NCBI RefSeq assembly: GCF_001424125.1
Contig: NZ_LMQI01000002.1
Location: 310,001-374,000, forward strand
DNA length: 64,000 nucleotides
Source: Cellulomonas sp. Leaf395
GTDB lineage: Bacteria > Actinomycetota > Actinomycetes > Actinomycetales > Cellulomonadaceae
Direction: 5' to 3'
The notes below the pieces were generated by a model that saw only the letters and a list, made by a program, of their open reading frames with translations, was not told the origin of the DNA and made no database searches. Position numbers and translations under genes: made by a program. Shown piece by piece: positions 35,829 to 43,779 of the stretch; within the stretch, counting starts at the first letter, position 1, and each line of letters begins with the position of its first letter.

Positions 35829-37172
35829 ATGACCGCCCCGCGGCCGCCCAGTGCGGCGCTCCTCACCGACCGGTACGAGCTGACGATGCTCCAGGCGGCG
35901 CTGGCCGACGGGACCGCACACCGACGCTGCGTCTTCGAGGTGTTCACCCGTCGGCTCCCCGCCGGGCGGCGGTACGGGGTCGTGGCCGGGACCGGCCGGG
36001 TGCTCGAGTCGCTGCCGCGCTTCCGGTTCGACGCGGCGGAGCTCGACTGGCTGGCCGACGAGCACGTCGTCGACGACGCCACGCTCGCGTACCTGGCGGA
36101 CTACCGGTTCTCCGGGTCCGTCGTCGGGTACGCGGAGGGCGAGGCGTTCTTCCCGACGTCGCCGGTCATGGTCGTCGACGGCACGTTCGCAGAGGCGGTC
36201 CTGCTGGAGACGCTCGTCCTGTCGATCCTCAACTTCGACTCGGCGGTCGCGTCGGCGGCGTCGCGGATGACGAGTGCGGCCGTCGACCGCCCGTGCCTCG
36301 AGATGGGGTCGCGGCGCGCGCACGAAGAGGCCGCCGTCGCGGCGGCCCGGGCGGCGGTGGTCGCAGGCTTCGCGGGGACGTCGAACCTGGAGGCGGGACG
36401 GCGGTACGGGCTCGCGACGATCGGCACGGCCGCGCACGCGTTCACGCTCCTGCACGACGACGAGGCGTCCGCGTTCGCGGCGCAGGTGGCCGCCTTCGGC
36501 CCGAGCACGACGCTGCTGGTCGACACCTTCGACGTCCGGCGCGGGGTGGAGCTCGCGATGGCCGCCGCGGGGACGGAGCTGGGCGCCGTGCGGCTCGACT
36601 CCGGCGACCTGGGGGTCCTCGCGCACGAGGTGCGCGCGCAGCTGGACCAGGCCGGCGCCCGGGGCACGAAGATCACGGTCACCTCGGACCTGGACGAGTA
36701 CGCGATCGCGTCCCTCGCGGTGGCGCCGGTGGACTCCTACGGGGTGGGCACGTCGGTGGTCACCGGGTCCGGTGCGCCGACGTGCGGGATGGTCTACAAG
36801 CTGGTCGCCCGCGAGGGGGCCGACGGGGTCCTGGCCCCGGTGGCGAAGGCTGCGCGCGGAAAGATCAGCGTCGGGGGCCGCAAGGCGGCGGCGCGGCGGC
36901 TGGGGGCCGACGGTCGGGCCGTGGAAGAGGTGCTGGTCACAGGTCCCGACGACGACGTCCGGGGGTGGTCGTCCACGGAGGCGGCGCTGCGCCCGTTGCA
37001 CGTGCCCCTGGTGACCGACGGGGTGGTCGACCCTCGCTGGGTGGGCGCCGACGGGGTGCGCCGGGCAGCAGAACGGCACCGCGCCTCGCGCGACGAGCTG
37101 CCGCGCGGGGCGCGACGGCTGTCGGACGACGAGGCAGCGGTGCCGACCGTGGCGCTGCGGCTCGGGGACTGA
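35829..37172 (+). CDS. pncB: nicotinate phosphoribosyltransferase
   Basis: PncB (447 aa) converts nicotinate and PRPP to nicotinate mononucleotide in NAD salvage. Typical blocks: [127 protein letters not shown] and [11 protein letters not shown]. Slightly longer than minimal enzymes because of a charged tail. The terminator stem includes its last codons. Confidence 0.95.
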   Translation: MTAPRPPSAALLTDRYELTMLQAALADGTAHRRCVFEVFTRRLPAGRRYGVVAGTGRVLESLPRFRFDAAELDWLADEHVVDDATLAYLADYRFSGSVVGYAEGEAFFPTSPVMVVDGTFAEAVLLETLVLSILNFDSAVASAASRMTSAAVDRPCLEMGSRRAHEEAAVAAARAAVVAGFAGTSNLEAGRRYGLATIGTAAHAFTLLHDDEASAFAAQVAAFGPSTTLLVDTFDVRRGVELAMAAAGTELGAVRLDSGDLGVLAHEVRAQLDQAGARGTKITVTSDLDEYAIASLAVAPVDSYGVGTSVVTGSGAPTCGMVYKLVAREGADGVLAPVAKAARGKISVGGRKAAARRLGADGRAVEEVLVTGPDDDVRGWSSTEAALRPLHVPLVTDGVVDPRWVGADGVRRAAERHRASRDELPRGARRLSDDEAAVPTVALRLGD

Positions 37173-37193
37173 CAGGTCCCGAGCCGCAGCGCC
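37151..37193 (+). terminator. pncB terminator enclosing the stop codon
   Basis: Perfect 16-bp stem GGCGCTGCGGCTCGGG (37151-37166) / CCCGAGCCGCAGCGCC (37178-37193). The loop contains the pncB stop codon TGA (37170-37172). The left arm is therefore coding sequence. Confidence 0.75.
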
Positions 37194-37324
37194 GGTCTTG
37201 CGGCCTGCGTGCGCTGTGCTCTGTCACGGCACGAGCGGACCGACGGGAGAGCGGCCGTGCTGGTGCGGCCGGGCGGAGAGCCGGGAGATCCGGCGGTCAG
37301 CACGCCTGGCCGTCACCCGCCGGG

Positions 37325-37480
37325 TTACACCCGCGAACGGCCCCGACCGACGAGCGCCAGGATGAGGCTGATGACGAGCACCGCCACACCGATCCAGATG
37401 AGCCACTGGCCGATGCCCGTCGCGACTCCGAGGATGAGGAGGACGACACCGACAATGATGAGGATGAGCCAGGTAGGCAT
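37325..37480 (-). CDS. 51-aa hydrophobic membrane protein
   Basis: Very small membrane protein: MPTWLILIIVGVVLLILGV, then GIGQWLIWIGVAVLVISLIL and the basic end ALVGRGRSRV. Two transmembrane helices joined by a short turn, with a positively charged C-terminus. Resembles the small actinobacterial DUF6131-type proteins of unknown function. The ATG has AAAGG about 7 nt upstream, and further upstream is a promoter resembling stress-sigma (SigB/SigF) sites, so it may be a stress-induced membrane protein. Confidence 0.75.
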   Translation of the reverse strand: MPTWLILIIVGVVLLILGVATGIGQWLIWIGVAVLVISLILALVGRGRSRV

Positions 37481-37743
37481 GGTTGACCCTTTCGTTCTGT
37501 GGTCACCGATCCGGCATCCGGGGGTACCCGGCGCCGTGTGTCACAGAACAAATGTGGCAGCCCCGGACGAGCTCGGCACGTCGAGAGAAAAGTTGCGTCA
37601 GCGAACCGGACTGCTATGTGGTCGCGCGTCCAGGGCTCTGACCTGCACATCTACTGCGAATGTGGGTGGTCCGAATGGTGAGATGGCCCTTGCGACTTTG
37701 CCTGTTCTAGAGGTAGCCGAGCGACGTTCATGGAGCCATCGGG
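37481..37743. other. AT-richer gap with promoter and a 21-codon ORF
   Basis: This 263-bp gap is visibly less GC-rich than its surroundings, especially 37530-37740. It contains the stress-type promoter of the small membrane protein and a plus-strand mini-ORF at 37616-37681 ending YCECGWSEW. That ORF has no clear ribosome-binding site and may be a gene remnant. Confidence 0.35.
37524..37549 (-). promoter_or_regulatory. SigB/SigF-like promoter of the small membrane protein
   Basis: Minus strand GTTCTG (37544-37549), 14-nt spacer, GGGTAC (37524-37529), matching the general form GNTTn-N14/16-GGGTAY of SigB/SigF-type promoters. It predicts a ~35-nt leader with a ribosome-binding site. Confidence 0.45.
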
Positions 37744-39564
37744 TCACTTCTTGCCGACGAACCACCCGCGCACCATGGCCACCCGCGCAGTGAGCTGCTC
37801 GGGGTCCGCCAGCGCGACCTCGGGTCCCCCGCACCGCCTCCGCAGCTCGTTGTGCACCGACCCGTGCGGCTGACCGCTCTTGCGCGCCCACGCCCCCACC
37901 AGCTGCGAGAGCTCCTTGCGCAGCTCCGCCTGCTTGCGGTGGTCCATCTCCGCCAGCGCCTCCGCGGTCGAGCCCGCCTTCTTGCGCCCGCTGATCTGGT
38001 CGGCCTGCCGCTGCCGGAGCAGCGCGGAGACCTGGTCGACGTCGAGCAGCCCGGGCAGGCCGAGGAAGTCGAGCTCCTCGTCCGACCCCATCTCGGCGCC
38101 CGTGCCGAACTCGCCGCCGTCGAACAGCACCCGGTCGAACGACGCCTGCGCCTCCAGAGCCTCGAACGCACCCTGCTTGCCGTCCGGGCCGATCTCGTCC
38201 GGCCCGTTGCGCTCACGGTTGGCCTCGTCGAGCATCCCGTCGTCCAGGCCGACGTCGACGCCCTGCTCCTCGAGCGTCTTCGGGCGGTCGAGCGCGTGGT
38301 CCCGCTCGAGCTCCAGGGTGTTGGCCAGCGCGAGGAGCTGCGGGACGCTCGGCAGGAACACCGACGCGGTCTCCCCGCGACGACGAGCCCGCACAAACCG
38401 GCCCACCGCCTGCGCGAAGAACAGCGGCGTGGCGGTGCTGGTCGCGTAGACGCCGACGGCAAGGCGCGGCACGTCGACACCCTCCGAGACCATCCGCACC
38501 GCGACGAGCCACCGCGAGTCGCCCGCGGAGAACTCGTCGATCCGGTCGCTGGCCCCGTCGTCGTCGGACAGCACGACCGTCGGCGACCTCCCGGTGATGC
38601 GCGCGAGGTGGCCCGCGTAGGCCCGGGCGTCCGTCTGGTCCGTCGCGATGACCATCGCGCCCGCGTCGGGGATGGCCCGGCGCACCTCGGAGAGGCGACG
38701 GTCGGCGGCCGCGAGCACGCTCGGGATCCACTCCCCGTTGGGGTCGAGGGCGGTCCGCCACGCCTGGGCGGTGATGTCCTTGGTCAGCGGCTCCCCCAGC
38801 CGGGCGCTGACCTCGTCACCCGCCTTGGTGCGCCAGCGCATCGAGCCGCTGTACGACAGGAAGATGACCGGACGCACGACGTGGTCGCGCAGCGCGTCCC
38901 CGTATCCGTAGGTGTAGTCGGCGACGCTGCGCCGGATCCCGTCGGTGTCGCGGTCGTAGCGCACGAACGGGATGGCCGCCGTGTCGGACCGGAACGGCGT
39001 GCCCGTCAGCGCCAGCCGGCGGGTGGCGCCCTCAAAGGCTTCCCGGACGGCGTCGCCCCAGGACAGCGCGTCACCACCGTGGTGCACCTCGTCGAGGATC
39101 ACCAGCGTGGGCGCGGCGGCGGTGCGGGCGGCGTGCAGGGCGGGCTTGCTGGCCACCTGCGCGTACGTCACCGCGACGCCGTCGAACCCGTGGCCGTGGC
39201 GGCCCTGGGCGTTGCTGAAGTTGGGGTCCAGCGTGATCCCCACGCGTGCGGCGGCGTCGGCCCACTGGCGCTTGAGGTGCTCGGTGGGAGCGACGACGGT
39301 CACGCGGCGGACCAGCTTCGCCTCGAGCAGCTCGGTGGCGATGCGCAGGGCGAACGTCGTCTTGCCGGCGCCGGGCGTCGCCACCGCGAGGAAGTCGCGC
39401 GGGTTGGCCATCCGGTAGGTCTCGATCGCCTCCGCCTGCCAGGCGCGCAGCTTGCCCGCCGTGCCCCAGGGCGCACGCGCGGGGAACGCCGGCGGCAGCT
39501 GGGAGGCCGCCGACGAGGATGCGTGGGTCGAGGGGAGGGAGGACGGGCGCGGGGCCGCCGTCAC
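37744..39564 (-). CDS. DEAD/DEAH-box superfamily 2 helicase
   Basis: A 606-aa SF2 ATPase acting on nucleic acid. Motif I ATPGAGKTTFALRIA near residue 63, Ia VVAPTEHLKRQW, motif II LVILDEVHHGG (DEVH), motif III LALTGTPFRSD; the second RecA domain has VVLSDDDGA, AVRMVSEGVDVPRLAVGVYAT and QAVGRFVRARR (motif VI). The last ~180 residues are charged and helical. Resembles conserved actinobacterial helicases annotated as DEAD/DEAH-box or UvrB-like. The GTG start overlaps the DUF3039 stop by 4 bp, so the two are coupled. Confidence 0.9.
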   Translation of the reverse strand: MTAAPRPSSLPSTHASSSAASQLPPAFPARAPWGTAGKLRAWQAEAIETYRMANPRDFLAVATPGAGKTTFALRIATELLEAKLVRRVTVVAPTEHLKRQWADAAARVGITLDPNFSNAQGRHGHGFDGVAVTYAQVASKPALHAARTAAAPTLVILDEVHHGGDALSWGDAVREAFEGATRRLALTGTPFRSDTAAIPFVRYDRDTDGIRRSVADYTYGYGDALRDHVVRPVIFLSYSGSMRWRTKAGDEVSARLGEPLTKDITAQAWRTALDPNGEWIPSVLAAADRRLSEVRRAIPDAGAMVIATDQTDARAYAGHLARITGRSPTVVLSDDDGASDRIDEFSAGDSRWLVAVRMVSEGVDVPRLAVGVYATSTATPLFFAQAVGRFVRARRRGETASVFLPSVPQLLALANTLELERDHALDRPKTLEEQGVDVGLDDGMLDEANRERNGPDEIGPDGKQGAFEALEAQASFDRVLFDGGEFGTGAEMGSDEELDFLGLPGLLDVDQVSALLRQRQADQISGRKKAGSTAEALAEMDHRKQAELRKELSQLVGAWARKSGQPHGSVHNELRRRCGGPEVALADPEQLTARVAMVRGWFVGKK

Positions 39565-39935
39565 GCGCCGCCGCTGCCGGGGTTACGGCCGAAGCCCCAC
39601 TTCCGGCCGCCGCCGGAGCCCTTGCCGCCCTCGTTCTTGTCGCCGTCCTGCGGCTCGCGGAGCCCCTCGTAGATCTCCTTGCAGACGGGGCAGACCGGGA
39701 ACTTGTTCGGGTCCCGGCCCGGCACCCAGACCTTGCCGCAGAGCGCGATGACGGGCTTGCCGCTGATGGCGGAGTCGAGGATCTTCTCCTTGCGCACGTA
39801 GTGCGCGAACCGCTCGTGATCGCCCGGCTCTACCTGCTCGGTGGTCTCCTCGCGCTCCAGCACGCTGGTCGACGTGCCCGGGTCCGAGGAGAACGGGTCG
39901 TCGGGTCCGGTGCTCGGAGGCAGGGGCTCGCTCAT
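39561..39935 (-). CDS. DUF3039 zinc-ribbon-like protein
   Basis: A 124-aa protein of the actinobacterial DUF3039 family. A disordered acidic N-terminus is followed by HERFAHYVRKEKILDSAISGKPVIALCGKVWVPGRDP and FPVCPVCKEIYEGL. Cys in ALCGK plus CPVC could bind one zinc. The tail is Gly/Lys-rich. The ATG is fixed by TACACT exactly 7 nt upstream (leaderless). Overlap with the helicase gene and conserved pairing suggest a helicase cofactor; inference. Confidence 0.88.
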   Translation of the reverse strand: MSEPLPPSTGPDDPFSSDPGTSTSVLEREETTEQVEPGDHERFAHYVRKEKILDSAISGKPVIALCGKVWVPGRDPNKFPVCPVCKEIYEGLREPQDGDKNEGGKGSGGGRKWGFGRNPGSGGA

Positions 39936-39942
39936 GGCGTGA

Positions 39943-39948
39943 AGTGTA
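39943..39948 (-). promoter_or_regulatory. -10 hexamer of DUF3039-helicase operon
   Basis: Minus-strand TACACT, 7 nt from the ATG at 39935. Confidence 0.5.
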
Positions 39949-39953
39949 CGTCG

Positions 39954-39986
39954 GAGGGCGGACACGACCCGAGGACGTCCGCGCTC
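39954..39986. terminator. hairpin at the end of nagB
   Basis: GAGGGCGGAC (39954-39963) pairs with GTCCGCGCTC (39977-39986), one mismatch. It includes part of the nagB stop codon and lies directly upstream of the DUF3039 promoter. Its arm resembles the ACGTCCGCACTC arms near rph. Confidence 0.6.
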
Positions 39987-40767
39987 AGAGACCCTGCCAG
40001 TCCGGCTTCGAGGCGAACGTCTCGCGGTAGTAGTCGGCCAGCTGGAGGCGGCTCGCGGCCGCGTCGTCGACGAGCACCGTGACGTGCGGGTGGTGCTGCA
40101 GGATCGTCGCCGGCCACATCGCGCTGACCGGCCCCTCGACCAGCTGGTGCACCGCCTCGGCCTTGCCGCGGCCGGTGGCCAGGAGCACCAGGTGCCGCGC
40201 GGACATGATCGTCGCCAGGCCCTGCGTGAGGCAGTGCTGCGGCACCTGGTCGAGGTCGCCGCCGAAGAAGCGTGCGTTGTCCTCGCGCGTCTGGCGCGTG
40301 AGGGTCTTGATGCGGGTGCGCGACGCGAGCGACGAGCCGGGCTCGTTGAAGGCGATGTGGCCGTCGGTGCCGATGCCGAGGAGCTGCAGGTCGACGCCGC
40401 CGACGGAGGCGATGGCGTCCTCGTAGGCCGCGCAGGCCCCGACCAGGTCCTCGGCGAGCCCGTCCGGCCCCTGCACCGCGCCGGGCGCGAAGTCCACGCG
40501 CGACGCGATCTCCTTCTCGATGACGTTGCGGTAGCGCTCCGGGTGGTCCGCGGCGAGGCCGACGTACTCGTCGAGCATGAAGGCGCGTACGCGCGCGAAC
40601 GACAGTCCGTGCTCGGCGTGCCGGCGGGCCAGCTCGTCGTAGACAGCGAGCGGGCTCGACCCCGTGGCGAGGCCCAGCACGGCGTCGGGCTGGTCGCGGA
40701 CCAGCTGCTCGACCGCCGCGGCGGCCAGCCGGCCCAGCTCGCGGCCGGGTGCGATGACGACCTCCAT
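39985..40767 (-). CDS. nagB: glucosamine-6-phosphate deaminase
   Basis: NagB (260 aa) converts glucosamine-6-phosphate to fructose-6-phosphate plus ammonia. Blocks: VLGLATGSSPLAVYDELARRH, VRAFMLDEYVGLAADHPERY (active-site Asp), LQLLGIGTDGHIAFNEPGSSL (catalytic His and Glu), SARHLVLLATGRGKAEAVHQLVEGPVSAMWPATILQHH. Full length. Its ATG shares a base with the stop codon of the ROK kinase (TGATG). Last gene of the sugar operon, it gives the strongest clue that the operon handles an amino sugar. Confidence 0.96.
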   Translation of the reverse strand: MEVVIAPGRELGRLAAAAVEQLVRDQPDAVLGLATGSSPLAVYDELARRHAEHGLSFARVRAFMLDEYVGLAADHPERYRNVIEKEIASRVDFAPGAVQGPDGLAEDLVGACAAYEDAIASVGGVDLQLLGIGTDGHIAFNEPGSSLASRTRIKTLTRQTREDNARFFGGDLDQVPQHCLTQGLATIMSARHLVLLATGRGKAEAVHQLVEGPVSAMWPATILQHHPHVTVLVDDAAASRLQLADYYRETFASKPDWQGL

Positions 40768-41762
40768 CAGACGTACTCCCCTCTGCCGAGCAGCGCCGCG
40801 CCGACCGCGCCGACCGGCACGTCCGCGGGCGCGAGGCTCACCCGTCGCGCCAGTCCCATCGTGGCAAGGAACGGCGACGCCTGCGCCTCCCGCTCGAGCT
40901 CGGTGGTCACGGCCCGCAGCAGCGGCTGGCCCAGCGCGCTCACGCCGCCACCGATGACGACGCGCTCGACGTCGCAGGTCAGCACCAGGATCCGTACCGC
41001 AGCGGCGACCGCCCAGGCGAACCGGTCCCGCAGCTCGATCGCCCGCACGTCGCCCGCCTCCGCCGCGGCGAACAGCTCCTCGGGGGCGGGCCGCCCGTAC
41101 GTGCTGGGCCACGCCGTGTCGAGCGCCGAGCCCGAGGCGTACTGCTCCAGGCACCCCAGCTGGCCGCACTTGCACGGCAGACCGTCGGGGACGAGCGTCA
41201 GGTGCCCGATCTCCCCGGCACCACCGGTCGACCCGCGCCGCAGGCGTCCCTCGAGCAGCAGCCCCGCGGCGAGGCCGGTGCCGAGCGCGAGGAACGCGAG
41301 GTCGTGCACGACGGCGTCGTCCGTCGACGCGTGCTGGCCCTCGACCGTGTGCGCGGCGCCGACGACAGCGACGGTGAGGTCGTTCTCGACGCGGACCCGC
41401 ACCCCGAGCCGCTCGGCGACCAGCGCCGCGAGCGGGGTGCGCTCCTCGATGCCGAGGTTGACCGCGTGCTCGACCGTGCCCTCCGCCGGGTCGACCACCC
41501 CCGGCAGGCCGATACCGACGCCGGCCAGCTCGACGACCGGGATGCCGGCGGCCGCGCACAGCTCCTCGACGACGGTGCCCGCGGTGTCGGCCACCCCCGC
41601 TGCTCCGCCGACCGTGGCGCACCGCAGCTGGTGCCTCACCACGCCGTCGGCGTCCAGCAGCACGCCGAGCACCTTGGTGCCGCCGACGTCCAGACCGACG
41701 GACCAGCGACGCGTCTCCCCGACCGGCGCCTGGTGCGGCGTCGGGATCCCCTGCGCGTTCAC
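40767..41762 (-). CDS. ROK-family sugar kinase, possible N-acetylglucosamine or glucosamine kinase
   Basis: A 331-aa ROK kinase: phosphate-1 motif SVGLDVGGTKVLGVLLDADG near residue 22, the catalytic Asp in RVENDLTVAVVGAAH, GTGLAAGLLLEGRLRRGSTGGAGEIGHLTL with the Glu and zinc-binding His, and the zinc motif CKCGQLGCLEQYASGSAL. No N-terminal helix-turn-helix, so it is a kinase rather than a repressor. Placement between permease and nagB argues for GlcNAc or glucosamine as substrate; glucose cannot be excluded. GTG start 1 bp after the permease stop. Confidence 0.88.
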   Translation of the reverse strand: MNAQGIPTPHQAPVGETRRWSVGLDVGGTKVLGVLLDADGVVRHQLRCATVGGAAGVADTAGTVVEELCAAAGIPVVELAGVGIGLPGVVDPAEGTVEHAVNLGIEERTPLAALVAERLGVRVRVENDLTVAVVGAAHTVEGQHASTDDAVVHDLAFLALGTGLAAGLLLEGRLRRGSTGGAGEIGHLTLVPDGLPCKCGQLGCLEQYASGSALDTAWPSTYGRPAPEELFAAAEAGDVRAIELRDRFAWAVAAAVRILVLTCDVERVVIGGGVSALGQPLLRAVTTELEREAQASPFLATMGLARRVSLAPADVPVGAVGAALLGRGEYV

Positions 41763-41763
41763 G

Positions 41764-42687
41764 TCAGCCCTTCACCGCACCCGCGACGAGCCCGGACGTC
41801 ATCTTGTTCTGCACGAACAGGAAGAAGACGATGACGGGGATCGCGATGAGTGCCGAGCCCGCCATGACGACACCCCAGTCGGTGGCGCGGTTGGACTCGA
41901 CGAGCCCTTGCAACCACAGCGGCAGCGTGCGCTGCGCGGGGTCGGTCATCACGACGAGGGCCAAGGTGTACTCGTTCCACGCCTGGAGGAACCCGTAGAC
42001 GCCGGCGGCGACCAGCCCGGGAGCCAGCAGCGGGAACGTGATGCGGAAGAAGGCGGCGGTCCGGGAGAGCCCGTCGACCATCCCGGCCTCCTCGAGCTCG
42101 ATCGGCACGCCCGCGACGAACCCGCGCAGCATCCAGATCGTGAACGGCAGGATCGCCGCCGTGTAGACCAGGGAGAGCCCCGCGATCTTGTTGACCAGGT
42201 TCCAGCCGTCGAGCATCTGGTACTGCGAGATGAACAGGCCCTCGGCCGGGATCATCTGGACCACGAGGATCGTGAGGATGAAGCCCTTGCGGCCCCGGAA
42301 CCGGAACCGGCTGACGGCCAGTGCGGCGAGGAAGGCGAACAGCAGCGCGGCGACGAGGACGACGATGACGACCGCCAGCGAGACGCGCATCGCGGCCCAG
42401 AACGTGGGGTCGTCGAGCACGCGGCGGAAGTTCGACAGCGTGCCGCCCACGGGGAAGAACGTCGGGTCCGGCGTCTGGAGCTTGTTCAGCGGCAGGAACG
42501 CGCTGTTGATCATCCAGTAGATGGGGAAGACCCACATGACCGCCAGCACGACGGCGACGACGCCGAGCGATCGTCGGCCGCGCTTCGACTGGGCGCGACC
42601 GGCCTCGGACGACTTCGTCACCTTGCGGAGCCGGATCTCCTGCGGTGTGGCCTGCGGGGCGGGTGCAGGCACGTCGACGGCGCTCAC
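41764..42687 (-). CDS. carbohydrate ABC importer permease, MalG family
   Basis: A 307-aa inner-membrane permease with six helices: VVAVVLAVMWVFPIYWMINSAF first, then the MalG-type EAA loop VPIELEEAGMVDGLSRTAAFFRITFPLLAPGLVAAG and the end block FLFVQNKMTSGLVAGAVKG. Cytosolic N-terminus ~45 residues, basic. The GTG at 42687 overlaps the MalF-type permease stop as GTGA. No ATPase gene lies in the operon; a shared MsiK-type ATPase elsewhere is the usual actinobacterial solution. Confidence 0.93.
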   Translation of the reverse strand: MSAVDVPAPAPQATPQEIRLRKVTKSSEAGRAQSKRGRRSLGVVAVVLAVMWVFPIYWMINSAFLPLNKLQTPDPTFFPVGGTLSNFRRVLDDPTFWAAMRVSLAVVIVVLVAALLFAFLAALAVSRFRFRGRKGFILTILVVQMIPAEGLFISQYQMLDGWNLVNKIAGLSLVYTAAILPFTIWMLRGFVAGVPIELEEAGMVDGLSRTAAFFRITFPLLAPGLVAAGVYGFLQAWNEYTLALVVMTDPAQRTLPLWLQGLVESNRATDWGVVMAGSALIAIPVIVFFLFVQNKMTSGLVAGAVKG

Positions 42688-43622
42688 AGCTCGTCCTCCT
42701 TCAGCATCTGCCGGATGTAGAACCCGGTGAGGGCGAGCGTGATGACGAGCATGATCGTGGCGAGCGCACCGGCGAGCGAGAACTCGCTGGCGTAGGAGTA
42801 GATGAGGGTGCCCAGGAGGTTGGTCTCGCGCGTCGGGGCCCCTGCTCGCTGGAGCACGTAGATCTGGGTGAACACCTTGAAGTCCCAGATCACCTGCAGC
42901 AGCATCACGATCGACAGGACCGGGCGGATCATCGGGATGGTGATGTTCCAGAACCGCTGCCGGGACGAGGCACCGTCGAGCTGCGCGGCCTCCATCGTCT
43001 CCTCGGGCACCTGGAGCAGGCCCGCGTAGATGGAGAAGGCGACGAACGGCACGGACATCCACACGACGATGACCGTCGCGACGAAGTAGAAGGACAGCGG
43101 CTCGATGATCCAGGAGTGGCCCGCCATGTCCTCGAGCCCGAAGACGTTGGACAGCACCCAGTTGACGACGCCGTACTGCGAGTCGAACAGCCACTGCCAG
43201 ACGGTCATCGACGCGAGGACCGGTGTGCCCCAGGCGAGGAGCAGCGCCACCTGCAGCGTGATGCGCGAGGCCGTGCCGATCCGCGACATGAGGACCGCGA
43301 ACGCGATCCCGATGAGCATCGTGACCGCGGCGTTCACCAGGCAGAAGGCGATCGAGCGCCCGATGACCGTCCACACGTAGGGGTCGGTCAGGAGGTCGGT
43401 GTAGTTCTTCAGGCCGACCCACTCGGCGGGCTGACCGAACTGCTGGCGCAGCCCGTACTCCTGGAAGGAGATGACGAACTGGCGGACCAGCGGGTAGCCC
43501 AGCGCGACGCCCATGAGGACGGCGGCGGGGACGAGCAGGCCGTACACGCCGAGCTTGCGGCGGCGGCGGCGCGGGAAGACGACCGTGTCGTCCTGCTGCA
43601 GCGCGGGGGCAGTGGCTGCCAT
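42684..43622 (-). CDS. carbohydrate ABC importer permease, MalF family
   Basis: A 312-aa permease: basic N-terminus with RRRRRK, first helix GVYGLLVPAAVLMGVALGYPLV, WVGLKNYTDLLTDPYVWTVIGRSI, and the EAA loop VPEETMEAAQLDGASSRQRFWNITIPMIRPVLSIV. Six transmembrane helices predicted. Partner of the MalG-type permease, with which it is translationally coupled. Preceded by a strongly structured intercistronic region that may lower its expression relative to the binding protein. The ATG has a GGAG-type site. Confidence 0.93.
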   Translation of the reverse strand: MAATAPALQQDDTVVFPRRRRRKLGVYGLLVPAAVLMGVALGYPLVRQFVISFQEYGLRQQFGQPAEWVGLKNYTDLLTDPYVWTVIGRSIAFCLVNAAVTMLIGIAFAVLMSRIGTASRITLQVALLLAWGTPVLASMTVWQWLFDSQYGVVNWVLSNVFGLEDMAGHSWIIEPLSFYFVATVIVVWMSVPFVAFSIYAGLLQVPEETMEAAQLDGASSRQRFWNITIPMIRPVLSIVMLLQVIWDFKVFTQIYVLQRAGAPTRETNLLGTLIYSYASEFSLAGALATIMLVITLALTGFYIRQMLKEDEL

Positions 43623-43641
43623 GGGGAGCTCCTGTCTGGTG

Positions 43642-43772
43642 GCACGACCGGGCCGGCCTGCGTGGGCAGGCCCGGTCGTGCCCGGATCAGGTGATCAGCC
43701 GAACGAGATGCGGCGGACCGGCGGTTCGTGGATCACCTGTCCCGGCCGGCCGTGCGCGCACGGCCGGCCGGG
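43642..43772 (-). promoter_or_regulatory. three stacked hairpins between binding-protein and permease genes
   Basis: Hairpin a (43642-43681): GCACGACCGGGCC / GGCCCGGTCGTGC-type arms. Hairpin b (43689-43736): CAGGTGATC and CGAAC pair with GTTCG and GATCACCTG. Hairpin c (43741-43772): a perfect 32-bp palindrome centred at 43756/43757. Such structures commonly stabilise the upstream binding-protein mRNA or attenuate read-through into permeases. Confidence 0.7.
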
Positions 43773-43779
43773 GTGGTGA

